Shown here one piece after another: positions 43,778 through 52,027 of a stretch of 64,000 nucleotides of DNA (position 1 is the first letter of the stretch; every line of letters begins with the position of its first letter). A program made the position numbers and the translations under genes. Location: assembly GCA_910576535.1 (NCBI GenBank), contig CAJTKK010000002.1, forward strand, positions 62,001 to 126,000, in the 5' to 3' direction. The DNA is from an uncultured Lachnospiraceae bacterium. GTDB taxonomy: Bacteria > Bacillota > Clostridia > Lachnospirales > Lachnospiraceae. The notes under the pieces were generated by a model. That model saw only the letters and a list, made by a program, of their open reading frames with translations, was not told the origin of the DNA and did not search any database.

Positions 43778-43939
43778 ATGCTAGTCAGTACAGATAAAAA
43801 ATGGGTTTATGCATTAGGTATGATTAAAGTAGACGGATTAGAGCCATCCCCAGAATTTAAAAAATTAATTGAAAAAGAAAGTCGTGGAGAAATGACCACA
43901 GAGGATATGCGTAAAGTTTTAGACAAAAATATAAGATGA
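43778..43939 (+). CDS. VbhA-like antitoxin of a Fic-type toxin system (probable orphan)
   Basis: 53 aa (MLVSTDKKWVYALGMIKVDG; LEPSPEFKKLIEKESRGEMT; TEDMRKVLDKNIR). The shape ..GMIKVDGLEPSPEFKKLIE..RGEMTTEDMRK.. resembles VbhA-type antitoxins, whose helix carries an [ST]xxxE[GN] inhibitory motif before EGL.xS.E and ends in an xNGEIT/xLxE stretch. Here the motif reads MIKVDG, so the Ser/Thr is Met and the Glu is Asp. GGGAG lies eight bases before the ATG. Its stop overlaps an ATG (43936), as expected for coupled toxin translation, but that frame closes after three codons. Family assignment is by eye and moderate. Confidence 0.55.
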   Translation: MLVSTDKKWVYALGMIKVDGLEPSPEFKKLIEKESRGEMTTEDMRKVLDKNIR

Positions 43940-44198
43940 AAGAATAAATTCAGATGGACAGCCAGCAAGAGATTTCTATAATTCCAAAGATGTAAATGAT
44001 TATTTTAGTGCTTTAGATGAACAGACTATGAAGAAATTCTTTTCGATAGAATTTAATAAGATAATTGATATTACAAATGATTTCTTGTCGGAATATTATG
44101 CCCAAAATAGCGGAACATCTGTAAAAGGTGCTTTATCACTACTGAATAAGTTGAGAAATAGTGAAATGCATTTTTTTATTGATGTGGTGAACTTTTAG
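43935..44198 (+). pseudogene. Broken toxin-like gene fragment downstream of the antitoxin
   Basis: The ATG overlapping the antitoxin stop (43936) reads M-K-E-stop. Another frame is open from 43935 to TAG 44196-44198 (87 codons) without a normal start until codon 32. It encodes INSDGQPARDFYNSKDVNDY, FSALDEQTMKKFFSIEFNKI and, near the end, LSLLNKLRNSEMHFFIDVVN. RNSEMH matches the R-N-x-x-x-H pattern of HEPN ribonucleases, but the motif is short. No Fic motif (HxFx[DE]GNGR) is seen. It looks like a coding remnant left by a frameshift or internal deletion. Parent family unidentified. Confidence 0.45.
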
Positions 44199-44202
44199 GA
44201 TG

Positions 44203-44249
44203 GAAACCCTTGTAAGTGGTGTGTATGCGCCATTTGCAGGGATTTTTGA
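44203..44249 (+). terminator. Degenerate second copy of the tsf terminator
   Basis: GAAACCC..TG.AA.TGG.GTG...ATG.(G)CCATTTGC.GGG.TTTTT aligns along its length with the tsf terminator at 43645-43692. Several stem pairs have become G-T or mismatched and the T-run is five bases, so it is probably weaker. With copy 1 it brackets the antitoxin and fragment as a direct repeat. Confidence 0.6.
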
Positions 44250-44710
44250 ATTGATGGAATACTCATTATAAATTTTACCAAATCAGACCATGATGCGGTT
44301 GCATCAAATGAAGATGTGTTGGGCATACCGAATTGATTGAGAAAAATAAGAAATCTCATGGTGCGTTTGCAAAATGATCAAACTGGCAAAAGAACAAATG
44401 TTGTTCCTTCACGCTCAATGAATAGAGTCTGCCGGGACTTCCATACATAACCATGAAGAAAGAGAAAATAATGGGATTGAATAATTATAAAAAAATATCT
44501 TTTTTCTTTGCTTTTGGAATGCATTTCTGCTAAATCTTATGAAAAAATTAAATTTTTTTTATAAATATAAATTGAATAAATATTCAAAATTAATGAATAT
44601 TTATAAAAATATTTTAATTTGGTAAAGAGTTAAAGAATATTCATGCATGAAAATGTAATATATTGTAAAAGAATGAATAATTTAACGTCAATCCATAACA
44701 TAAAATGCAA
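44250..44710. other. AT-rich interval without a supportable gene
   Basis: About 460 bp between the second terminator copy and the opp promoter. All frames are interrupted within about 30 codons. It may be eroded coding DNA from the same insertion as the antitoxin. From 44570 on it becomes very AT-rich and contains the ARG-box-like dyads listed separately. Confidence 0.5.
44571..44610 (+). promoter_or_regulatory. Two tandem ARG-box-like operators upstream of opp
   Basis: TTGAATAAATATTCAA (44572-44587) is a near-perfect dyad with 7-base arms around AA. ATGAATATTTATAAAA (44593-44608) follows after five bases. Both resemble the ArgR/AhrC consensus (TGAATAWWWATTCA), and tandem spacing is typical of ArgR sites. 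They lie about 100 bp upstream of the opp -35 box. Chance similarity in AT-rich DNA is possible. Confidence 0.35.
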
Positions 44711-44740
44711 TTGACAAAGCAATATATTTTTTGATAAAAT
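44711..44740 (+). promoter_or_regulatory. Strong sigma-A promoter for the opp operon
   Basis: Perfect TTGACA (44711-44716), 18-base spacer, extended -10 TGA followed by TAAAAT (44735-44740). Start point near 44747. Confidence 0.75.
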
Positions 44741-44756
44741 ATGGAGCGTGTGATAA

Positions 44757-44797
44757 AGGACAATAGTTTTTTTGGCAATAATATACACTATAGTCCT
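44757..44797 (+). promoter_or_regulatory. Hairpin in the opp leader
   Basis: AGGACAATAG (44757-44766) and CTATAGTCCT (44788-44797) pair with one mismatch across a 21-base loop, followed by ATTTTTAT. It starts about ten bases into the predicted transcript and could protect the 5' end or act as a weak attenuator. Confidence 0.35.
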
Positions 44798-44870
44798 ATT
44801 TTTATAAAAAATGCAGACGTTTTGTAAGAAAATGCAAGCGTTTATCATGAGCGGAAGAGGAGCGGAAAAT

Positions 44871-45788
44871 ATGTTAAAGTATATTGCAAAACGTGTTGGT
44901 CTGGCAATTGTAACAGTATGGGCGGTTGCGACTATTACATTCTTTTTAATGAATATGGTGCCGGGCGGGCCATTTTTATCGGAGAAAGCGATCAGCCCGC
45001 AGGCGCAGGCAGCTTTGGAAGCGAAATATGGTTTGGATAAGCCGCTTTTTGAGCAATATCTTACATATCTTACAGATGCACTTCACGGAGACTTCGGTGA
45101 CAGCTTGAAACAAAGAGGGCGTACCGTAATGTCTATCATAAAAACAAAATTCCCGGTTTCGGCCAGGGTGGGAGGAATCTCCGTACTTGTGGCTTTGTGT
45201 TTAGGCGTTCCTTTAGGGTGTATCGCTGCTATCAGAAGAGGAAAATTTATAGACAGTTTTATTAGCGTTGTCGCAACCTGCGGAATAGCGGTGCCGAGCT
45301 TTGTTATTTGTACAGTATTGATGTATTTCTTTGGGGTAAAACTGAAACTCCTGCCGACGCTGGGACTTACATCGTGGAAACATTATATTATGCCGGTGAT
45401 AGCCCTTGCGTTTTATCCGACAGCATATATTATGAGATTGACAAGGTCTTCCATGCTGGACGTGCTTGGGCAGGACTATATGCGTACTGCGAAGGCAAAG
45501 GGGTTATCCCAGGCAGTAAGTATTTTTAAACATGCGCTGAGAAATGCCATACTGCCTGTTATCACCTATGTAGGTCCGATGCTGGCTTATACATTGTCAG
45601 GGAGCTTTGTTGTAGAGAAAATATTTACCATCCCGGGGCTGGGAGGGGAATTCATTGGTTCTATCACAAGCCGTGATTATACGGTTATTATGGGAACCAC
45701 CATTTTTCTTGCCACGTTGATTGTTGTTATGAATGTAATTGTAGATATTGTCTATAAGATCGTAGACCCTAGAATTAAACTAAAGTAA
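44871..45788 (+). CDS. oppB: Oligopeptide ABC transporter permease OppB
   Basis: 305 aa, DppB/OppB family with about six membrane helices. N-terminal MLKYIAKRVGLAIVTVWAVA, family motif NMVPGGPF, and the inner-membrane EAA loop region (DYMRTAKAKGLSQAVSIFKH). GAGGAG lies eight bases before ATG 44871; earlier in-frame ATGs (44811 onward) lie in the leader. First gene of a five-gene operon. Confidence 0.95.
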   Translation: MLKYIAKRVGLAIVTVWAVATITFFLMNMVPGGPFLSEKAISPQAQAALEAKYGLDKPLFEQYLTYLTDALHGDFGDSLKQRGRTVMSIIKTKFPVSARVGGISVLVALCLGVPLGCIAAIRRGKFIDSFISVVATCGIAVPSFVICTVLMYFFGVKLKLLPTLGLTSWKHYIMPVIALAFYPTAYIMRLTRSSMLDVLGQDYMRTAKAKGLSQAVSIFKHALRNAILPVITYVGPMLAYTLSGSFVVEKIFTIPGLGGEFIGSITSRDYTVIMGTTIFLATLIVVMNVIVDIVYKIVDPRIKLK

Positions 45789-45806
45789 GGAAGAGAGAAG
45801 AAGAGA

Positions 45807-46853
45807 ATGAAACAGAATCCAATCAGTTTTCAATTAAAGCTTAATCCGGAGGATTTTCTTCCGGCAACAGAGGAGGAAAAGGAAAGCCTTGTCATTATGC
45901 GGGAGAGCGTAAGTTTCTGGAAAGACGGCTTCCGGCGCCTCATGAAAAATAAAGTAGCTATGGTGAGCATTGTTGTCATCCTTATTATTATGGTATTCTC
46001 GTTTATTGTACCTTCGTTCTATCCTTATTCTTACAAAGAACAGATTAAAGGGGCAAATAATTTAAAACCGATGGAGTATTCGGAAAAGGAACTGGAAGCG
46101 ATGGCGGCTGGGGAAAAAGTGTTTCCCCATATTTTTGGGACAGATAAGCTGGGGCGCGATTATGCTATCCGTGTGATGATGGGAAGCAGGATTTCCCTGT
46201 TGGTCGGTTTGATTGCCACAGCGATTATTCTGGTTATTGGTTCTGCTTATGGTTCGATTGCCGCTTTCTTTGGCGGATGGGTGGATTTGGTGATGATGCG
46301 TATCGTAGATATTATATACACCATACCTGATATTTTGCTGATTGTGCTTTTATCGTTTGCATTAAAAGCTCCTCTGGGCGCTTTGACAAGTCTCCCGGGG
46401 TTTGGATGGGTAAGGACTGTAGGGGAAAACCTGATTAGTATTTTTATCGTATTCGCATTGCTATACTGGGTAGGCATGGCAAGAATGGTAAGGAGCCAGG
46501 TGCTTATGCTGAAAGAAAGCGAATATGTCACTGCAGCGAGGGCATTGGGCGTTGGCAATGGGAAAATTATTAAAAAGCATTTGTTGACGAACTGTATCGG
46601 AACTTTAATTGTTACGACTACGCTTCAGATACCGTCTTCCATATTTACGGAAAGTTTTTTGAGTTTCTTGGGATTGGGCGTTGCGGTTCCGCTTCCGTCT
46701 CTTGGAAGTTTGGCAAGCGAGGCAATTAACGGATTAAATACCTATCCGTATCTGCTGTTTATCCCTGCAGCTTTGATCAGTTTGATTATTTTAAGTTTTA
46801 ACTTACTAGGAGACGGCCTTAGGGATGCATTTGACCCTAAACTAAAAAATTAA
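45807..46853 (+). CDS. oppC: Oligopeptide ABC transporter permease OppC
   Basis: 348 aa, DppC/OppC family. A cytoplasmic N-terminal segment of about 50 residues precedes the first membrane helix (VSIVVILIIMVFSFIVPSFY). HIFGTDKLGRDYAIRVMMGS and the EAA loop ESEYVTAARALGVGNGKIIK are typical. Starts 18 bases after oppB. Confidence 0.95.
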   Translation: MKQNPISFQLKLNPEDFLPATEEEKESLVIMRESVSFWKDGFRRLMKNKVAMVSIVVILIIMVFSFIVPSFYPYSYKEQIKGANNLKPMEYSEKELEAMAAGEKVFPHIFGTDKLGRDYAIRVMMGSRISLLVGLIATAIILVIGSAYGSIAAFFGGWVDLVMMRIVDIIYTIPDILLIVLLSFALKAPLGALTSLPGFGWVRTVGENLISIFIVFALLYWVGMARMVRSQVLMLKESEYVTAARALGVGNGKIIKKHLLTNCIGTLIVTTTLQIPSSIFTESFLSFLGLGVAVPLPSLGSLASEAINGLNTYPYLLFIPAALISLIILSFNLLGDGLRDAFDPKLKN

Positions 46854-46871
46854 GAAAGGCAGCGTATAAAA

Positions 46872-47888
46872 ATGGCAGAAGGACAAAATGTCAGAAAATT
46901 AGTAGATATTAAAAATGAGCGGCTTTCTTTCTTTACCCCTGCAGGGGAAGTAAAAGCATTGAATGATGTATCCATTATGCTGAATGAAGGGGAAGTCCTT
47001 GGAATTGTCGGGGAAAGCGGGTCTGGCAAGTCGGTAACGGCATATAGCCTGATGGGGCTGACAGCGCATCCGGGCAAGCTTTTGGATGGTACTCTCTGGT
47101 TTAATGGACATCAGATCGAAACAATGACAGAGAAGGAAATGCGGAAAATCCGGGGAAACGAGGTATCCATTATTTTCCAGGATCCTATGACAAGCCTAAA
47201 CCCCGTTTATACGATAGGGAATCAGATAGAAGAGGTAATCCTTCTTCATACGGATAAGAAGAAAAAGGAAGCTCATGAACGGGCAAAAGAACTGTTGGAG
47301 CTGGTTGGCATCAATGAGCCGGAAAAACGTCTGAGACAGTATCCTCATGAATTATCCGGCGGTATGCGGCAGCGTGTAATGATAGCAATTGCGCTGGCAT
47401 GTGAGCCGAAGCTTCTGATTGCTGATGAACCGACTACTGCGTTGGACGTAACGATTCAAGCGCAGATTCTGGAGCTGATGATAAAGCTGAAAGAAAAATT
47501 AGGCATGGCGATTATCATGATTACCCATGACTTGGGTGTTGTGGCAAGCATGTGTGAAAAAATAGCGGTTATGTATGCGGGAAAGATTGTGGAATATGGC
47601 ACAGCAGAGGATATTTTTTATCATCCGAAGCATCAGTATACGAAAGGGTTGATCCGCAGCATTCCCCGGCTGGATACAAAAGAGCATGAACGGCTGGTGC
47701 CTATTGAAGGAACCCCGGTGGATATGTTAAATCCGCCGAAGGGCTGCCCGTTTGCGCCGCGCTGCGAAGAATGTATGAAGATTTGTTTGCGGGAAATGCC
47801 TCCGGTAACGAATTTTGGCGATACCCATTATACGCAATGCTGGCTGAACCAGAAGGAAGAGATGGAAGGAGGAACGGCAAATGGGTGA
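46872..47888 (+). CDS. oppD: Oligopeptide ABC transporter ATP-binding protein OppD
   Basis: 338 aa. Walker A GESGSGKSV, signature ELSGGMRQRVMIA, Walker B LLIADEPTTALD, and the Opp/Dpp C-terminal extension with a four-cysteine cluster (GCPFAPRCEECMKIC). Energises peptide uptake with OppF. Overlaps oppF by eight bases. Confidence 0.96.
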   Translation: MAEGQNVRKLVDIKNERLSFFTPAGEVKALNDVSIMLNEGEVLGIVGESGSGKSVTAYSLMGLTAHPGKLLDGTLWFNGHQIETMTEKEMRKIRGNEVSIIFQDPMTSLNPVYTIGNQIEEVILLHTDKKKKEAHERAKELLELVGINEPEKRLRQYPHELSGGMRQRVMIAIALACEPKLLIADEPTTALDVTIQAQILELMIKLKEKLGMAIIMITHDLGVVASMCEKIAVMYAGKIVEYGTAEDIFYHPKHQYTKGLIRSIPRLDTKEHERLVPIEGTPVDMLNPPKGCPFAPRCEECMKICLREMPPVTNFGDTHYTQCWLNQKEEMEGGTANG

Positions 47889-48870
47889 CAGATTAGTTCA
47901 GGTAGAACATTTACGTCAATACTTCCCGGCTGGCGGTTATGGCAAGAAAAAGAAATATATTCAGGCAGTGGATGATGTTTCCTTTTATATAGAAAAAGGG
48001 GAAACACTTGGGCTGGTAGGGGAATCCGGCTGTGGTAAGACCACTACAGGGCGTACGCTTTTAAGGCTGTATGAACCTACAGGCGGGAAGTTTATTTATG
48101 ACGGGAAAGTGATTTTTGATATAGAAAATAAAGTGTTGGCAGATATGCTGCCATATCGCAAACGGATGCAGATTGTATTCCAGGATCCTTATGCCAGTTT
48201 AGATCCGCGTATGACGGTGGGGGATATTGTCGGGGAGGCAATTGATGTCCATAAATTGGCATCTAACAAGCAGGAAAGGTATGATATTATTATAGAAATG
48301 CTCAGAAGGGTAGGCCTGAATTCAGAACATGCTAACCGTTATCCTCATGAATTTTCCGGCGGGCAGAGGCAAAGAGTGGGCATTGCCAGGGCATTAGCGG
48401 TTAATCCTGAATTTATTGTATGCGATGAGCCGATTTCTGCTTTGGATGTTTCCATCCAGGCGCAGGTTATCAATATGTTTGAAGATTTGCAGGAAGAGAT
48501 GGATCTGACATATTTATTTATTGCCCATGACCTTTCGGTGGTGAAACATATATCCAACCGGATCGGCGTTATGTATTTAGGGAGGCTGGTAGAGCTGGCA
48601 GACAGTTACGAATTGACGACCAGAAGCCTGCATCCATATACGAAAAGCCTGATCTCAGCAATTCCGATTGCGGATCCTAAAGTGGCAAAAGAAAGCAAGC
48701 GTATTGTTTTGGAAGGGGATGTCCCGAGTCCTTTGAACCCGCCTTCCGGCTGTCGGTTCAGGACGAGATGCCCTTATGCAGACGAAAGATGCGCAGCAGA
48801 GACACCGGAGTGGCGTGAAGTGTCAAGCGGGCATTATGTAGCCTGCCACCACATGGAAAGATGCCAGTAG
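47881..48870 (+). CDS. oppF: Oligopeptide ABC transporter ATP-binding protein OppF
   Basis: 329 aa. Walker A GESGCGKTTTGR, signature EFSGGQRQRVGIA, Walker B FIVCDEPISALD, C-terminal cysteine cluster GCRFRTRCPYADERC. AAGGAGGAACGG within the oppD end provides the binding site. Confidence 0.96.
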   Translation: MGDRLVQVEHLRQYFPAGGYGKKKKYIQAVDDVSFYIEKGETLGLVGESGCGKTTTGRTLLRLYEPTGGKFIYDGKVIFDIENKVLADMLPYRKRMQIVFQDPYASLDPRMTVGDIVGEAIDVHKLASNKQERYDIIIEMLRRVGLNSEHANRYPHEFSGGQRQRVGIARALAVNPEFIVCDEPISALDVSIQAQVINMFEDLQEEMDLTYLFIAHDLSVVKHISNRIGVMYLGRLVELADSYELTTRSLHPYTKSLISAIPIADPKVAKESKRIVLEGDVPSPLNPPSGCRFRTRCPYADERCAAETPEWREVSSGHYVACHHMERCQ

Positions 48871-48975
48871 GCAGTATGAATCCGATAGGCAATTACAAAC
48901 AGGAAAGCCATATTTTTTCTGTCTGTAATGTTTATAAATTATCTATTAATCCAATTTGAAAGAGGAGGAAAAACT

Positions 48976-50688
48976 ATGAAAAAGAGAGTTATTGCACTCT
49001 TAATGGCGGCTGTTATGGTTGCTGGCTTGACAGCCTGCGGTTCAGGCAATGAAACAAGCCCGGCCCAGGAACCGGCTGCTGAGGCTCCCGCAGCAGATGA
49101 TGGAACAGAGGCTCCTGCAGCAGACGATGCAGCAGAAGCTCCGGCAGCATCTGAAGGCGGTAAGATTTTAAAGGTACAGGTAGGCCCTGACCCGGAAACC
49201 ATTGACCCGGCTCTGAACAGTGCGGTAGACGGCGGTAATATGCTGCTTCATGCATTTGAATGTCTGCTGGTGGTAGACCAGGAAGGCAAGCTGGCTCCCG
49301 GACAGGCAGAAAGCTGGGAAGTTTCGGAGGACGGCCTTACATGGACGTTCCACTTAAGGGAAGGCCTGAAATGGTCCGATGGCAGCGCTTTGACGGCGAA
49401 TGATTTTGTATATAGCTGGAAGAGGGTATGCGACCCTATGGTAGCTGCTCCTTATGCAGAAACAGTTCTTAGCATGGTAGAAGGTTATGAAGACGCAATT
49501 GGCGGGAACCTGGATGCTTTACAGGTAGTGGCACAGGATGATTTGACATTGGTTGTTACATTGAATTCTCCTTGTTCTTATTTTGGCAGCCTGGCAGCTT
49601 TTGCAACTTTAAGCCCGGTACAGCAGGCTACAATAGAAGCAAACGGCGACGGATGGGCAACCGCACCGGAAACTTATGTTTCCAACGGTCCTTTCTACAT
49701 GACAGAATGGGTTCCGGGATCCCATATTTTATTCAGCAAAAACCCGAACTACTGGAATGCGGATGCTATTAAGCTGGATGGCCTTCAGTTTGCATTGATT
49801 GAAGATTCCAATGCAGCATACAGCGCATATCAGACAGGCGAAGTTCTTATGATTAAGGACGTTCCTACGGAAGAAATCCCCAGTCTTGCAGAAAATGCTG
49901 ATTTCTTTGTAGACCCGATTATCGGAACTTATTATATCAGTTTAAACCTGAACAATGAAGCATTTAGCGATGCAAAGGTACGCCGTGCGCTCAGCCTTGC
50001 AATTGACCGTGATTATGTAGCGAATACATTGATGCAGGGAACTTATTCCCCGGCTGATAATTTTATGGGTCCTGGCTGGATTGATACAGACGGGTCACAG
50101 TTCATTGCAAATGCAAACGGCGGAAATTCTTATATTGATATTACAGATTTTGAAGGCAATTTGGAAGAAGCAAAAGCTTTATTGGAAGAAGCAGGATATC
50201 CTAACGGCGAAGGTTTCCCGTCTATCTCTTATACAACCAATGATGCGGGATACCACAAAGTAGTAGCTGAATATTTACAGCAGGCATGGGCAGAACTTGG
50301 TATTGACCTTCAGGTTAATATCGTAGAGTGGTCCAGCTTCACTCCTATGCGCCGTAACGGGGAATATGATACAGCACGTAATGGATGGGTTGGCGATTAC
50401 AGTGATCCTTCCAATATGCTGGATCTGTTATATTCCTCAAACGGAAACAACGATGGTAAATTCAACAATGCTGAATACGATGCGGCTATGGATTTATCCA
50501 GGACAACTTTGGATGCTGCAGAGCGTTCTGAAGCGCTCCATAAAGCAGAAGACATTTTGATGACGGAAACAGCTTGTGTTCCGATTGCTTATTATAATGA
50601 CTTCTGGCTGCAGAGCGACAAGATTACAGGTTCCTGGCATTCACCTTATGGATACTGGTTCTTTATGTATGCAGATATTGCTGAATAA
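48976..50688 (+). CDS. oppA: Oligopeptide-binding lipoprotein OppA
   Basis: 570-aa family 5 solute-binding protein. Signal peptide MKKRVIALLMAAVMVAG with lipobox LTAC gives a lipid-anchored C21. An Ala/Pro/Asp/Glu linker with repeated EAPAADD units follows (residues ~27-58), then the binding domain (KVQVGPDPETIDPALNSAVD; WSDGSALTANDFVYSWKRVC). GAGGAGGAAAAACT precedes ATG 48976. The gene lies 105 bp after oppF and ends in a terminator. Being last in the operon, its high demand may be met by separate processing; no internal promoter stands out. Confidence 0.95.
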   Translation: MKKRVIALLMAAVMVAGLTACGSGNETSPAQEPAAEAPAADDGTEAPAADDAAEAPAASEGGKILKVQVGPDPETIDPALNSAVDGGNMLLHAFECLLVVDQEGKLAPGQAESWEVSEDGLTWTFHLREGLKWSDGSALTANDFVYSWKRVCDPMVAAPYAETVLSMVEGYEDAIGGNLDALQVVAQDDLTLVVTLNSPCSYFGSLAAFATLSPVQQATIEANGDGWATAPETYVSNGPFYMTEWVPGSHILFSKNPNYWNADAIKLDGLQFALIEDSNAAYSAYQTGEVLMIKDVPTEEIPSLAENADFFVDPIIGTYYISLNLNNEAFSDAKVRRALSLAIDRDYVANTLMQGTYSPADNFMGPGWIDTDGSQFIANANGGNSYIDITDFEGNLEEAKALLEEAGYPNGEGFPSISYTTNDAGYHKVVAEYLQQAWAELGIDLQVNIVEWSSFTPMRRNGEYDTARNGWVGDYSDPSNMLDLLYSSNGNNDGKFNNAEYDAAMDLSRTTLDAAERSEALHKAEDILMTETACVPIAYYNDFWLQSDKITGSWHSPYGYWFFMYADIAE

Positions 50689-50713
50689 TTAAACCTTGCA
50701 AATATGATTTGAT

Positions 50714-50747
50714 AAAAAAGAGGATGGCTATGGCTGTCCTCTTTTTT
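50714..50747 (+). terminator. Rho-independent terminator after oppA
   Basis: Perfect 11-bp stem (50714-50724 and 50737-50747), 12-base loop, ending in six T. The A-run on the left arm suggests it could also act on the other strand. Confidence 0.85.
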
Positions 50748-50797
50748 CTGTTAATAAAGTCCTATTTCCTATTTCCTGATTTGAGTCATTTAAAATG

Positions 50798-50826
50798 TTG
50801 ACAAGAAAATATTATTATAGTACGCT
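50798..50826 (+). promoter_or_regulatory. Possible promoter for the HPt gene
   Basis: A perfect TTGACA (50798-50803) is followed after 17 bases by TACGCT (50821-50826), a poor -10. TATTAT (50812-50817) is too close. It lies between the oppA terminator and the HPt start, where a promoter is needed. Confidence 0.4.
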
Positions 50827-50891
50827 TAATGGATAGAAATAACAAAATATATAAAGAGGGTATTTATTTAAATTAAGAAAGGAAATGGGTC

Positions 50892-51245
50892 ATGGATAAG
50901 GAACTGAGAGAAAAACTGTCAGAAAGCGGATTTGAGCTGGATATGACATTGCAGCGTTTTATGGGAAATGAGACATTATATTTCAAATTTCTGAAAAAAC
51001 TTCCGGCAGACCAGAATTATGAGGCTTTTGTGGAGGCTGTGGATAAGAAAGATCCGGAAGCAGCTTTTAAGAGCGGGCATACTTTGAAGGGGGTAATGTC
51101 TAATCTTGGGGTAGACGGGCCGTTGCAGGCTCTGCTTCCAATGGTGGAAAAGCTGCGTGCTAATGAAGCGGAAGGTTTGGAAGAGGAATTGAAAGAATTT
51201 AAGGCCAGATATGAAAAGGCTCTTGCAGTGATTAAGGAATTATAG
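50892..51245 (+). CDS. Stand-alone histidine phosphotransfer (HPt) protein
   Basis: 117 aa, a single HPt domain. The phospho-accepting His is H63 in FKSGHTLKGVMSNLGVDGPL, matching the HxLKGxxxxxG pattern. Mostly helical, no membrane segment, no kinase or receiver attached. AAGAAAGGAAATGGGTC precedes the ATG. Its own terminator-isolated position between oppA and pyrH gives no partner. It could relay phosphate between hybrid kinases and response regulators encoded elsewhere, or tune CheA-type signalling. Confidence 0.88.
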   Translation: MDKELREKLSESGFELDMTLQRFMGNETLYFKFLKKLPADQNYEAFVEAVDKKDPEAAFKSGHTLKGVMSNLGVDGPLQALLPMVEKLRANEAEGLEEELKEFKARYEKALAVIKEL

Positions 51246-51308
51246 GCTATTTTTCATTCCAGAGGAATGGATATTGTACAGTATGCTAAAACAGATAGGG
51301 AGAACCAT

Positions 51309-52001
51309 ATGCAGAGAATATTGTTAAAGCTTAGCGGGGAAGCGCTGGCAGGCAGCAAAAAGATGGGATTTGACGAGGATACCGTGCGCAGAGTGGCGCT
51401 GCAGGTTAAGGAATTGATGGAAGACACCCAGGTTGGGATTGTGATCGGGGGAGGCAATTTCTGGCGCGGCCGCTCCAGCGAAAATATCGACAGGACAAAA
51501 GCAGACCAGATTGGAATGCTGGCTACGGTCATGAACTGTATTTATGTATCTGAAATTTTCCGTTCCGTAGGGATGGAAACGGAAATACTTACCCCATTTT
51601 TGTGCGGTTCTTTTACAAAGCTGTTTCAAAAAGATAAAGCGGACAAATATTTTAAGCAAGGGAAGGCGGTTTTCTTTGCAGGCGGGACAGGGCATCCTTA
51701 TTTTTCCACAGATACGGGGGTGGTGCTCCGTGCTATAGAGGTGGAAGCGGATGTAATACTGCTGGCTAAAGCAGTGGACGGTGTTTACGATGCTGATCCA
51801 AGATCCGACCCGGAAGCAAAAAAATATGATGAGGTGTCTATTGACGAAGTAATTGCAAAAAATCTTCAGGTAGTAGATATGACAGCTTCCATTTTAGCAA
51901 GGGATAATAAAATGCCGATGTGGGTTTTCGGCTTAGGGGAGGAAAACAGTATTGTCAATACAGTGAAAGGGAAGTTTACTGGGACGAAAGTAACAGTTTA
52001 A
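51309..52001 (+). CDS. pyrH: Uridylate kinase
   Basis: Converts UMP to UDP. 230 aa of the amino-acid-kinase fold: MQRILLKLSGEALAG, VGIVIGGGNFWRGR, DVILLAKAVDGVYDADPRSD. Start ATG 51309 with AGGGAG upstream; the in-frame ATG 51267 adds 14 residues not typical of the family. 26 bp before frr. Confidence 0.97.
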   Translation: MQRILLKLSGEALAGSKKMGFDEDTVRRVALQVKELMEDTQVGIVIGGGNFWRGRSSENIDRTKADQIGMLATVMNCIYVSEIFRSVGMETEILTPFLCGSFTKLFQKDKADKYFKQGKAVFFAGGTGHPYFSTDTGVVLRAIEVEADVILLAKAVDGVYDADPRSDPEAKKYDEVSIDEVIAKNLQVVDMTASILARDNKMPMWVFGLGEENSIVNTVKGKFTGTKVTV

Positions 52002-52027
52002 AAGAAATTTTACGGGAGGATTTTATA

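Noticed and set aside
44355..44450. Short frames that might be transposase or toxin remnants
   Set aside because: Each is about 30 codons or less and matches nothing I recognise.
44630..44848. Minus-strand 72-codon frame
   Set aside because: Lies across the opp promoter and leader in very AT-rich DNA; likely chance.
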